Part shown: in pieces, positions 24,982 to 32,799 of the stretch | Position numbering within the stretch: position 1 is the first letter of the stretch | Layout: every line of letters begins with the position of its first letter | Source of the DNA: CAVZCK01 sp963798805 | GTDB lineage: Bacteria; Pseudomonadota; Alphaproteobacteria; Rhizobiales; Rhodomicrobiaceae | DNA: 64,000 nucleotides | Assembly (NCBI GenBank): GCA_963798805.1 | Contig: CAWCVC010000010.1 | Coordinates: forward strand, 744,001 to 808,000 | Direction of reading: 5' to 3' | The notes under the pieces: generated by a model | The model's input: only the letters and a program-made list of their open reading frames with translations | What the model was told of the DNA's origin: nothing | The model's database searches: none | Made by a program: the position numbers and the translations under genes

Positions 24982-25908
24982 CTAATCCGTCTGGTGACGC
25001 TCGCTCGGGATCGGCGGGATCGACTTTAGATAGGCGGCGATCGCCTCCCGGTCATCCTTGGTCAGCTTGGCCATATTGCGCTGAACCTCAGCCATCGAGC
25101 TGCCGATCACATCGCCGCTCGGGGTGAACCCGGTCTGCAGCGCGAAGGCAATGTCCTTTTCGCTCCAGGAGCCAATGCCGGTCTTGTCCGGCGTGATATC
25201 GGGAATGAAGCCCTTGCCCTCGGGATTGGGCGCCCCGGAGAGCTTTTTCGCCGTGATCTTGCCACCCAATGCGTCGCGCGGCGTGTGGCATTCGCCGCAA
25301 TGGCCAGGCCCTTCGACGAGGTAGGCGCCGCGGTTGACCTTGTCCGATTTCGAGGGATCGGGCTGGAAGGCCTTGCCGTCGAGATAGATGCTCTTCCAGA
25401 TCGTCAGCCCGGCACGGATACTATAAGGGAAGGACAGCTCATGCTCGGGGACCTTGGAGCTGACCGGCTCGAGTGTCTGCAGAAACGCCCAGAGATCGAG
25501 CAGATCGCTCCGCTTCATGCGCTGAAAGGAGGTATAAGGAAAGGCCGGGTAGAGATTTTTTCCGGCCGGCGAGGTCCCCTTGGTTATTGCCTTGATGAAA
25601 TCCTCGGCCGTCCATGAGCCTACGCCGGTCTTCTTATCCGGCGTGATATTCGGTACATAGAAAGTGCCGAACTTGGTCTTCAGGCAACGTCCTCCGACCG
25701 GCTTGAACTCGTCCTCGCTCTTCGGATCGTCGCATTTGTCCGAGGCCGGCTTCGCATGGCAAGAGGCGCACCCGCCGGCATAATACAAATAACGCCCATT
25801 CTCCACATTCGGCTTATCGACTGTATCCGGCGAGGCCGTCTGGGCGTGACCGCCCGACGCAGGAGCCAGAAGGGCGGCAAAAAGCGCGGCAGCGGAGAGG
25901 CAGCGCAT
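24982..25908 (-). CDS. Diheme c-type cytochrome
   Basis: The 308-residue product has a signal peptide (LSAAALFAALLAPASGGHAQ) and two covalent heme sites, GGCASCHAKP near residue 47 and GHCGECHTPRD near residue 205. Each heads a cytochrome c domain with the distal-ligand region PNITPDKKTGVGSW or PDITPDKTGIGSW. This two-domain form resembles the cytochrome subunits of membrane-bound sugar, alcohol or aldehyde dehydrogenases; no dehydrogenase gene is adjacent. The ATG at 25906-25908 has TAGGAG upstream. It follows the cytochrome c' gene by only eight bases, so both are co-expressed in the periplasm. Confidence 0.87.
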   Translation of the reverse strand: MRCLSAAALFAALLAPASGGHAQTASPDTVDKPNVENGRYLYYAGGCASCHAKPASDKCDDPKSEDEFKPVGGRCLKTKFGTFYVPNITPDKKTGVGSWTAEDFIKAITKGTSPAGKNLYPAFPYTSFQRMKRSDLLDLWAFLQTLEPVSSKVPEHELSFPYSIRAGLTIWKSIYLDGKAFQPDPSKSDKVNRGAYLVEGPGHCGECHTPRDALGGKITAKKLSGAPNPEGKGFIPDITPDKTGIGSWSEKDIAFALQTGFTPSGDVIGSSMAEVQRNMAKLTKDDREAIAAYLKSIPPIPSERHQTD

Positions 25909-25916
25909 GAAGGCTC

Positions 25917-26366
25917 CTACTGCTTCTTCTGGCGGTATTTCTCGTGGCAGCCCTTGCAGGTCCTTCCCATGGCCAGAACGGCCGGCTGAAAGCTTTCGAG
26001 GCCTCCCGAAGCCGCCTCGGCCGCCTTCGCCGCATCGGCTTTCAACTGCTTGGCGCGAGCATCGAAATCGGCCTTGTTCTCCCAAATCGCCGGCAAGGCG
26101 TCGGTCTTGACGCCCGGTTTGGGCCCCGATCCTTCCGGAAACAGCGTGACGAACTTGTCCATCGCGCCGGAAATCTTCTTCATGCCGCTCGCCATTTCCG
26201 TCGCGTCATAGGGCAACTCGCCCTTGAGCATCTTCGTGGCCTTCTCCACCGCGTCGCCATTCTGCTTCATGATGTCCTGGCGCTGCTTGATCGGATTGTC
26301 CTGAGCCGCGGCGGCTCCGGTTGCAGCGAGCCATGCAGCGACAAGGCTGATCGCAATCCGCTTCAT
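25917..26366 (-). CDS. Cytochrome c'/c-556 type protein
   Basis: The protein of 149 residues has a signal peptide ending in AAAAQ. A four-helix-bundle pattern follows, and a single heme site lies close to the C-terminus (GRTCKGCHEKYRQKKQ), the placement that defines the cytochrome c' family. PIKQRQDIMKQNGDA is the usual N-terminal helix with the region of the sixth ligand. Members act as electron carriers or bind NO/CO. It is upstream of the diheme cytochrome with an eight-base gap. Confidence 0.9.
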   Translation of the reverse strand: MKRIAISLVAAWLAATGAAAAQDNPIKQRQDIMKQNGDAVEKATKMLKGELPYDATEMASGMKKISGAMDKFVTLFPEGSGPKPGVKTDALPAIWENKADFDARAKQLKADAAKAAEAASGGLESFQPAVLAMGRTCKGCHEKYRQKKQ

Positions 26367-26553
26367 TGCTTCTCCTTCCTTCGAGGTTCACTCCGATCCA
26401 TCTTCGATCATGAAGGGATTGGCTTTTTCGTATTTCGTGACTTTATGGCCCGCAAGGGAAAAGAAAACCAATCCCCGGGCGAAACCCTTTCAACTTGCTT
26501 CACGTCGGCTTGATCAGACAGGGACGAGCTGCGGACCAACTCGCCGTGCCGCT

Positions 26554-27477
26554 TCAATAGAGCCCGGCATAGCGCACGGCATAGACCCAGCCCGTTACCG
26601 ACAACGCACTCACCACCGTCGACAGAAACACCATCATCGAGGCGAGCCGCGGATGCGCCTTGTATTCGCTGGCAAAAATAGCGAGCAGTACGCCGACCGG
26701 CACTCCGGCGCTGACCACGAAGAACGCAATCAGATCGGGCGGAAAGCCGAGGATCCAGGCCAAGCCCCACGCCGTCGCGGGCGCCGCAATCATGCGGACG
26801 CCGAGGCCGAGCGCCAGCGGCAGCCGGTCGATCCGGCCCTCGCTCGCGGCAAGCTGAACGCCGAGCAGCAGCAGCGCCATGGGCGTAAACGCTTCGCTGA
26901 GCAGCTTCAGCGGCACAGCGAAAAGTGTCGGCAGCGTCACATCGAAGCCCTTGAGGAGATAACCGAGCGCCGCGGCCGGCAGGAGCGGGGTGCCGAACAG
27001 CGCCTTCATGATGCCGGGCTTGCCGCCATCCTGATGGGCGAAAGCAAGGAGCGCGATCGGCGCGATGACGATCGAATGCAGGCTGAGCACCGTCGTCTGA
27101 TAGAAGACATAGTCCTGATTGAAGGCAAGCTGGATCAGCGGAATCCCGTAATTGCCGGAATTGGAGAAGAAAGCGGCGATGGCGATCATGGCGCAGAGAT
27201 TGCGGCTCATGCCCATCAGGGCAGCGATTCCCCAGCCGAGCACGAACAGAATGGCAAAATGGGCGAGCGAGAACCAGACGATCGGCCAGGCGGCTGCGAG
27301 CGGCAGCTTGGCGGCATAGGGAAAATAGATCAGCGCGCCGGGGAGAAGCACATAGACCTGCATCCGCGTCAGCGTCGGCACGTCGAAATTCATGCGCCTC
27401 TGGACGCCGTAGCCGAGCGCGACAAGGCCGAGGATCGGCAGGGTGATGCCGGTCAGAATGCTGAGGAAAAGTTGCAA
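26554..27477 (-). CDS. AEC family transporter (auxin efflux carrier-like permease)
   Basis: About ten hydrophobic helices are visible in 307 residues. These include ILTGITLPILGLVALGYGVQ at the start, the AFFSNSGNYGIPLIQLAF segment characteristic of the AEC family, and a second five-helix half ending VSALSVTGWVYAVRY. Such carriers move malonate, malate or other organic anions; the substrate here is unknown. I place the start at the TTG at 27475-27477, which has GGAGCGG before it. The open frame runs on to 27591, but that would translate through the palindromic repeat at 27511-27586. Confidence 0.82.
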   Translation of the reverse strand: MQLFLSILTGITLPILGLVALGYGVQRRMNFDVPTLTRMQVYVLLPGALIYFPYAAKLPLAAAWPIVWFSLAHFAILFVLGWGIAALMGMSRNLCAMIAIAAFFSNSGNYGIPLIQLAFNQDYVFYQTTVLSLHSIVIAPIALLAFAHQDGGKPGIMKALFGTPLLPAAALGYLLKGFDVTLPTLFAVPLKLLSEAFTPMALLLLGVQLAASEGRIDRLPLALGLGVRMIAAPATAWGLAWILGFPPDLIAFFVVSAGVPVGVLLAIFASEYKAHPRLASMMVFLSTVVSALSVTGWVYAVRYAGLY

Positions 27478-27510
27478 GCACCGCTCCGGAGGGTTCGCCG
27501 GACTCCTTAT

Positions 27511-27586
27511 AGCATCGGACCGAAAGGTGCGAAGCGGTTTTCGGTCAAATCCGACGCGAAAACAAGCAGGTAGAGCGGCGCTTCCA
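27511..27586. repeat. Intergenic palindrome, copy 3
   Basis: This is the same unit as at 22272-22346: GCATCGGACCGAAAGGTG, then CGAAGCGGTTTTCGGTCAAA and a 3' part with GTAGAGCGGCGCTTCC. The outer arms are slightly decayed (GCATCGGA versus TCCGACGC). It lies upstream of the AEC transporter start. Confidence 0.7.
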
Positions 27587-27688
27587 GCCAAAAGTCCGCC
27601 GCTTTAGGTCTAAGCGACGAAATGGCCAGACGATTCAGATCCGGACGCCCGCCGGAGCAGGGAAGGGGACGGAGGGACGAGCCGCGGC

Positions 27689-28282
27689 TCATTTCGGTTT
27701 CGGAGCAGCCGAAGCGGCGTCCTTGGCGAGAGCGTCGAGCGCCAGATTGAGCTCGAGCACATTGATGCGCGGCTCGCCGAAGATGCCGAAAGTGCGGTCC
27801 TCGACATGGGCGGCAATGACCTTCCAGAGATCGCCTTCCGCCATGTCGCGGAGCTTGGCGATGCGCGGAGCCTGGGCATACGCGGCCGTCGGCGAAATAT
27901 GCGGATCGAGCCCGCTGCCGGAGGCGGTCACCATGTCGATGGGGATCTGCCGCTCACCTAACCAGACGCGTGCCGCTTCCATGCGCTCCTTGATCTGAGC
28001 CATCAGATGGGCGCTCGACGGTGCGGCGTTCGTGCCGCCAGACCGGCTCGCGTCATAATTGACCGCCGATGGGCGCGGCTGGAAATATTGGGGACCGGTG
28101 AAATTCTGCGCAATGAGCGCGGAGCCGATCGCCTCGCCGGCCTTGTTGTGGATGATGCTGCCATTGGCCTGATAGGGAAAGGCAAGCTGGGCGACGCCGG
28201 TGATCGCAAGCGGATAGGCGACGCCCGTGATCGCCGTCATGGCGAGGACGAGGAAAAGCGCGGGGCGGAGTTCTTTCAGCAT
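27689..28282 (-). CDS. kdpC: Potassium-transporting ATPase subunit C
   Basis: KdpC is the single-span periplasmic subunit of the KdpFABC high-affinity potassium pump and helps nucleotide binding by KdpB. The N-terminal helix LFLVLAMTAITGVAYPLAI is followed by family blocks GSALIAQNF, PQYFQPRPSAVNYDAS, SGSGLDPHISPTAAYAQ and RIAKLR. The length of 197 residues is normal. The start is nine bases after kdpB, as expected for the operon. Confidence 0.96.
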   Translation of the reverse strand: MLKELRPALFLVLAMTAITGVAYPLAITGVAQLAFPYQANGSIIHNKAGEAIGSALIAQNFTGPQYFQPRPSAVNYDASRSGGTNAAPSSAHLMAQIKERMEAARVWLGERQIPIDMVTASGSGLDPHISPTAAYAQAPRIAKLRDMAEGDLWKVIAAHVEDRTFGIFGEPRINVLELNLALDALAKDAASAAPKPK

Positions 28283-28291
28283 CGGCGGCTC

Positions 28292-30328
28292 CTAAGCGAG
28301 GCCCAGAGCGACGACCAAGAGATTGATCGCCTTGATGCCGATGAAGGGCGCGAGGATCCCGCCAATGCCGTAAACGGTCAGGTTGCGGCTCAGGATCGCT
28401 TCCGCGCTCGCCGGCTCGTAATCGACGCCTTTGAGCGCCAGAGGGATCAGCGCCACGATGATCAGCGCATTGAAGATCACCGCCGACAGGATTGCGCTTT
28501 GCGGCGTCTTCAGCCCCATAATGTCGATGGCGGCCAGCCCCGGATAGACAGTAGCAAAGAGTGGCGGCAGGATCGCCAGGAATTTGGCGACATCGTTGGC
28601 GATGGAGAAGGTGGTCAGCGAGCCGCGGCTGATGAGGAGCTGCTTGCCGACGCGCACAACCTCGATCAGTTTGGTCGGATCGCTGTCGAGATCGACGAGA
28701 TTGGCGGCCTCTTTCGCCGCCTGCGTGCCGTCATTCATGGCGACGCCGACATCGGCCTGAGCCAGCGCCGGCGCGTCGTTCGAGCCGTCGCCGCACATCG
28801 CCACCACGCGGCCTTCCGATTGCAGCTTGCGGATCAACTCCAGCTTCTTCTCCGGCGTCGCCTCGGCGAGGAAATCATCGACGCCGGCCTCGGCGGCGAT
28901 AGCTGCGGCGGTCAGCGGATTGTCGCCGGTGATCATCACCGTGCGCACGCCCATCTTGCGCAGTTGCTGGAAGCGGTCGCGAATATGCGGCTTGATGACG
29001 TCCTTCAGATGGATGACGCCGAGCACGCGCTGATCCTTCGCCACCACGATCGGCGTGCTGCCGCAACGGGCAATGTCCTGCACGATGCGGGTGAGCTGAT
29101 AATTCTCGCCCGTTCTGGTGTAGGCGCGGATCGCGTCCTCCGCACCTTTGCGCACCGCGCCATGCGGGTTGAAATCGGCACCGCTGATGCGGGTTTCGGC
29201 GCTGAAGGGAATGAAGCGGATGATGTTCGCGCCTTCGCCGAGCTGACCGAATTTCTTCTTGGCGAGTTCGACGATCGACTTGCCTTCCGGCGTTTCGTCG
29301 CTGAGCGAGGCGAGATAGGCGGCATCGGCAAGCTCGCGCATCTGCACGCCGGGCAACGGCTTCAGATCCTCGGCCATGCGGTTGCCGAAGGTGATCGTGC
29401 CGGTCTTGTCGAGTAACAGCGTATCCACGTCGCCGCAGGCTTCGACGGCGCGGCCGGACTTGGCGATGACATTAGCCTTGACCAGCCGGTCCATGCCGGC
29501 GATGCCGATGGCGGACATGAGCGCGCCGATGGTCGTCGGGATCAGCGTCACCAGAATCGCCAGCAGGTAGGTGGTCGGCACGACCGCGCCGGAATAATAA
29601 GCGAATGGCGCGAGCGAGATCACGACGATCAGGTAGACGATGGTTTGCCCGGTCAAGAGGATGGAGAGCGCGATCTCGTTCGGCGTCTTCTGACGCTTGG
29701 CGCCCTCGACCATGGCGATCATGCGGTCGAGGAAGCTGCCGCCGGGCTGGATGACGACGCGCACCTTCAGCCAGTCGGAAACCACCTTCGTCCCGCCGGT
29801 GACGCCCGAGCGGTCGCCGCCCAACTCGCGGATAACCGAGGCGGATTCGCCCGTGATCGCCAACTCGTCGACCGAGGCAATGCCCTCGATGACCTCGCCG
29901 TCGGCCGGGATGATATCGCCAAATTCGACCAGCACGATGTCGTCGGTCTTGAGGTCCCGGCTGCGGACAATTTCCCATTCGATGCCATGCGGGCTTCTCA
30001 GGCGCTTCGCCGCCGTTTCCTGCTGCGTCGCCCTCAGGCTCTCGGCGCGCGCCTTGCCGCGCTGCTCGGCGACGGCTTCGGCGAAATTGCCCGAGAGAAC
30101 CGTGATCCAGAGCCAGGCGATGATCTGGGCCTGAACGGCGGAATGGGGCTCGCCTCCGACGAGACCGGCGAGGAAGAACAGCGTCGCCAGGATGGAGATG
30201 ATCTCGACGACGAAAATGACCGGCGTGCCGACCAAGTTGACCGGGTTGAGCTTCTTGACCGAGGGCCAGAGCGCCTGGCGCAGAATGACCGGGTCGAAGA
30301 GCGGCAAATGGCGTCTGTCGTCCGTCAT
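28292..30328 (-). CDS. kdpB: Potassium-transporting P-type ATPase subunit B
   Basis: KdpB is the catalytic P-type ATPase of the Kdp pump. The phosphorylated aspartate is in LLLDKTGTITFGNRMA. TGESASVIRELGGD is the actuator TGES loop, RKGAEDAIRAY the nucleotide-binding KGA, and MCGDGSNDAPALAQADV the hinge. Seven membrane helices fit the family, and the length is 678 residues. GGSFLDRMIAMVEGAKRQKTPNEIAL is the expected Kdp-specific stretch. It sits between kdpA and kdpC with 22- and 9-base gaps. Confidence 0.97.
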   Translation of the reverse strand: MTDDRRHLPLFDPVILRQALWPSVKKLNPVNLVGTPVIFVVEIISILATLFFLAGLVGGEPHSAVQAQIIAWLWITVLSGNFAEAVAEQRGKARAESLRATQQETAAKRLRSPHGIEWEIVRSRDLKTDDIVLVEFGDIIPADGEVIEGIASVDELAITGESASVIRELGGDRSGVTGGTKVVSDWLKVRVVIQPGGSFLDRMIAMVEGAKRQKTPNEIALSILLTGQTIVYLIVVISLAPFAYYSGAVVPTTYLLAILVTLIPTTIGALMSAIGIAGMDRLVKANVIAKSGRAVEACGDVDTLLLDKTGTITFGNRMAEDLKPLPGVQMRELADAAYLASLSDETPEGKSIVELAKKKFGQLGEGANIIRFIPFSAETRISGADFNPHGAVRKGAEDAIRAYTRTGENYQLTRIVQDIARCGSTPIVVAKDQRVLGVIHLKDVIKPHIRDRFQQLRKMGVRTVMITGDNPLTAAAIAAEAGVDDFLAEATPEKKLELIRKLQSEGRVVAMCGDGSNDAPALAQADVGVAMNDGTQAAKEAANLVDLDSDPTKLIEVVRVGKQLLISRGSLTTFSIANDVAKFLAILPPLFATVYPGLAAIDIMGLKTPQSAILSAVIFNALIIVALIPLALKGVDYEPASAEAILSRNLTVYGIGGILAPFIGIKAINLLVVALGLA

Positions 30329-30350
30329 CGGGCCTCTCCGCGCGCGGGTC

Positions 30351-32057
30351 TCAAAAGCTTTTCCCGGCGAGCATTTCGAAATGCTCCGCCAGCGGCCCGA
30401 GCGCCATGGCCGGAAAGAAACACATTGCGCCGAAAATGAAGATCACCGCGATCATCAGCACGACGAACAAAAGCGTATGCGTCTGCACCGCGCCGACGGG
30501 AACGGTGATGGTCCGCTTGGCGCCGAGCGAGCCGCCAATGGCGAGCCCGGCGATGATGAAGGAGAAGCGCCCGATCAGCATGGAGAAGGCCTGAGCCGTC
30601 AGATGAAACGGCACCGAGCCTTTGAACCCGGCGAAGGAGGAGCCGTTGGTCGAGGTCGCGGATGCATAGGCGTAGAGGAGTTCGGTCAGCCCGTGCGGGC
30701 CTGGATCCTGAATCGCCGCCGCGGCGCTCGGGATCATCACCGTCGCCGCCGGCAAAAGCAGCATGAATGTGGGCACGACCAGCAGCGTGAGCAGGGTGAG
30801 CTTCATCTCGCGCACCTCAATTCTCTTGCCGACATAGACCGGCGATCGTCCCACCATGAGCCCGGCGAGGAAAGCGGCGAGCACGATATAGAAGATCAGG
30901 TTGAAGAACCCCGATCCGGCACCGCCGAAAATCAGCTCGTCGAGCTGGACGTTGACCAGCGGCACCAGACCGCCGATCGGCGTGTAGCTGTCCAGCATCG
31001 AATTGGGTGCGCCGGCCGCTGTCGTCGAGACGGCGATCGCCGACAATGCCGAGCCTGCGGCGCCGAAGCGGACCTCCTTACCCTCCATATTGCCCGCCGT
31101 CTGATCGATCGGAAGCTTGGCGAGCAGCGGGTTGCCCGAGCCCTCGGCAGCATAGACCACGAACAGCCCGGCCACGGCGATGATCGCCATGGTGGAGAAC
31201 AAAGCCCAGCCGTGGCGGATATCGCCGGCCATCCGGCCGAAGGTGAGAGTCAGCCCCGCAGGGATGAGGAACACCAGCACGGCCTCGACGAAATTGGTAA
31301 GCGGCGTCGGGTTCGCGAAAGGGTGGGCACCATTGGCGTTGAAGAAGCCGCCGCCATTGGTGCCGAACATCTTGATCACCGCCTGAGAGGCGACCGGACC
31401 GTGCGCGATGACCTGCTTGGCGCCCTCAAGCGTCGTGACCGTGGTGTAATCGCCGAGCGTCTGCGGCACGCCTTCGAAGACCAGGAACAGCGCGACGATC
31501 GCCGAGATCGGCAGAAGCACGTAGAGATTGCTCCGGACGAAATCGACGTAGAAATTCCCGAGCGTCCTGGTCTGGCTGGTGGTGAAGCCGCGCATGATGG
31601 CGACGGCCACGGCCATGGCGGTCGCGGTGCTGATGAAATTATGCGCCGTGCAGCCGGCCATCTGGCTGAAATAGGAAAGCGTGGTCTCGCCGCCATAAGC
31701 CTGCCAGTTGGTGCTGGTGATGAAGCTGAGCGTGATGTTGAAGGCGAGCGCCGGATCGATTGCCGGAAAGCCGCGCGGATTGAACGGTAGCACATGCTGC
31801 AAGCGCAGGATGAAATAGAAGCACAGCACCGCGAGCGCGTTGACCAGGATCACCGAGACGGCATAGCGCGACCAGTGCTGCTCGGCGGCCGGATCGATGC
31901 CGCTCATCCGGTAAATGAGCCGCTCGAGCGGCGCGATGATGGCCGTCAGAAGGGTCCGCTCCCCGGCATAGACCAGGGCCATATACCGCCCCATCAGCGG
32001 GGTCAGACCGACGACCGCGGCGGCGAAGAGGAGCAGCTGAGCCGTATCGTCCGACAT
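30351..32057 (-). CDS. kdpA: Potassium-transporting ATPase subunit A
   Basis: KdpA is the channel-like subunit that selects potassium. The filter loops typical of the superfamily of K+ transporters are seen, for example TSTNWQAYGGETTLSYFSQM, FGTNGGGFFNANGAHPFANP and ATSTNGSSFAGF. Ten membrane segments are apparent in 568 residues. The ATG is 10 bases after the kdpF stop. Confidence 0.97.
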   Translation of the reverse strand: MSDDTAQLLLFAAAVVGLTPLMGRYMALVYAGERTLLTAIIAPLERLIYRMSGIDPAAEQHWSRYAVSVILVNALAVLCFYFILRLQHVLPFNPRGFPAIDPALAFNITLSFITSTNWQAYGGETTLSYFSQMAGCTAHNFISTATAMAVAVAIMRGFTTSQTRTLGNFYVDFVRSNLYVLLPISAIVALFLVFEGVPQTLGDYTTVTTLEGAKQVIAHGPVASQAVIKMFGTNGGGFFNANGAHPFANPTPLTNFVEAVLVFLIPAGLTLTFGRMAGDIRHGWALFSTMAIIAVAGLFVVYAAEGSGNPLLAKLPIDQTAGNMEGKEVRFGAAGSALSAIAVSTTAAGAPNSMLDSYTPIGGLVPLVNVQLDELIFGGAGSGFFNLIFYIVLAAFLAGLMVGRSPVYVGKRIEVREMKLTLLTLLVVPTFMLLLPAATVMIPSAAAAIQDPGPHGLTELLYAYASATSTNGSSFAGFKGSVPFHLTAQAFSMLIGRFSFIIAGLAIGGSLGAKRTITVPVGAVQTHTLLFVVLMIAVIFIFGAMCFFPAMALGPLAEHFEMLAGKSF

Positions 32058-32066
32058 ACTGAGCCT

Positions 32067-32156
32067 TCAAAACTTCTGCGCGTTGATCAGCACATAGAGC
32101 AGATAGCCGATCAGAACCACGATGACGGCGCCGCCGATGAGATGTTCCGGTCCCAT
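32067..32156 (-). CDS. kdpF: Potassium-transporting ATPase subunit F
   Basis: This 29-residue ORF encodes one membrane helix, MGPEHLIGGAVIVVLIGYLL..., ending LINAQKF. It occupies the kdpF position directly upstream of kdpA. KdpF is a lipid-like stabiliser of the KdpFABC complex and is always about this size. The assignment rests on position, size, the early GGA turn and the basic-aromatic end. Confidence 0.82.
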   Translation of the reverse strand: MGPEHLIGGAVIVVLIGYLLYVLINAQKF

Positions 32157-32163
32157 CGGCCGC

Positions 32164-32247
32164 CTAAAGCCGTTCGCAGCCTACGACGGCGAGCCAGCAA
32201 AGCCCGAAGCCACCGAAAATCAGAGCGAGAAAGATAACATCGCCCAT
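32164..32247 (-). CDS. 27-residue membrane peptide ahead of kdpF
   Basis: ATG at 32245-32247 starts MGDVIFLALIFGGFGLCWLA..., ending CERL, with a stop seven bases before kdpF. It is one hydrophobic helix with an acidic start and a C-E-R-L end. Comparable tiny ORFs precede kdpF in other proteobacteria, to my knowledge without an assigned role. Translation is inferred from the operon position, not proved. Confidence 0.55.
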   Translation of the reverse strand: MGDVIFLALIFGGFGLCWLAVVGCERL

Positions 32248-32318
32248 CACGTCCTCTTTTGTGCGAGTGAGCCGCGTAGCCTGACGGGGCGTAAATGTGC
32301 CAGATCAATTAGAACATC

Positions 32319-32339
32319 TGTGCATAAATTGTGCATAAA
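32319..32339 (-). promoter_or_regulatory. Tandem direct repeat upstream of kdp, possible KdpE site
   Basis: The 10-mer TTTATGCACA (minus strand) occurs twice with an 11-base period, at 32319-32328 and 32330-32339. This is 72 bases before the first small kdp ORF. OmpR-family regulators such as KdpE bind tandem direct repeats one helical turn apart. kdpDE are not in the window, so the link to KdpE is inference. Confidence 0.55.
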
Positions 32340-32403
32340 GATTGCGGTGGCGCGCAGGCGGAGCCGCGTTTCGCGCAGCCATAAGGCCAATGAGGCAACT
32401 CCG

Positions 32404-32793
32404 TCAGGCGGGGCCAGACAGTCCAGTGTCGGGCAGTTTGGTAAAGAAAACCAGATGGTTCCCGAACGGGTCCCAAACGCCGGTCTCGCGGCTGCCCCAT
32501 GGCATCACCTCAACGCCCGGCCGTGCATATTTATAGTGCTTCGTCACCAGCTCGGCGGCGAGGGCGTCGACATCGTCCGTCTCGATGCGCAGCACCGTTC
32601 CCGGCACGCCGTCGCCATGATGCTCTGACAGATGCAGCCGGCAATCATCGCGGCTCACCTGCATGTAGAGCGGCAAGTCAGGCTCGAAGCGGTGCTCCCA
32701 GTCGACGCTGAAGCCGAGGAAATCGCAGTAGAACTCCCTCGCCCTTGCCTCGTCGAGAATCCGCAGCACCGGCGTCACCCGCCCGAGAGCCAT
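32404..32793 (-). CDS. VOC-fold (glyoxalase/bleomycin-resistance-like) protein
   Basis: The 129-residue single-domain protein begins VTPVLRILDEARAREFYCDFLGFSVDWEH. It has RLHLSEHHGDGVPG in the middle and ends VWDPFGNHLVFFTKL, the typical second-half DPxGN. Potential metal or ligand residues (His in HLSEHHGD, Glu in RETGVWDP) are present. The family spans glyoxalases, dioxygenases and drug-binding proteins; the closest general pattern is bleomycin-binding type. It starts six bases after the ppdK stop and is probably co-transcribed with ppdK. Confidence 0.8.
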   Translation of the reverse strand: MALGRVTPVLRILDEARAREFYCDFLGFSVDWEHRFEPDLPLYMQVSRDDCRLHLSEHHGDGVPGTVLRIETDDVDALAAELVTKHYKYARPGVEVMPWGSRETGVWDPFGNHLVFFTKLPDTGLSGPA

Positions 32794-32799
32794 GGCGCC

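Noticed and set aside
26415..26475. Inverted repeat GGGATTGG/CCAATCCC between the cytochrome and AEC transporter genes
   Set aside because: The stem is only eight bases with a loop of about 45 and no T-run; it is too weak to call a terminator or element.
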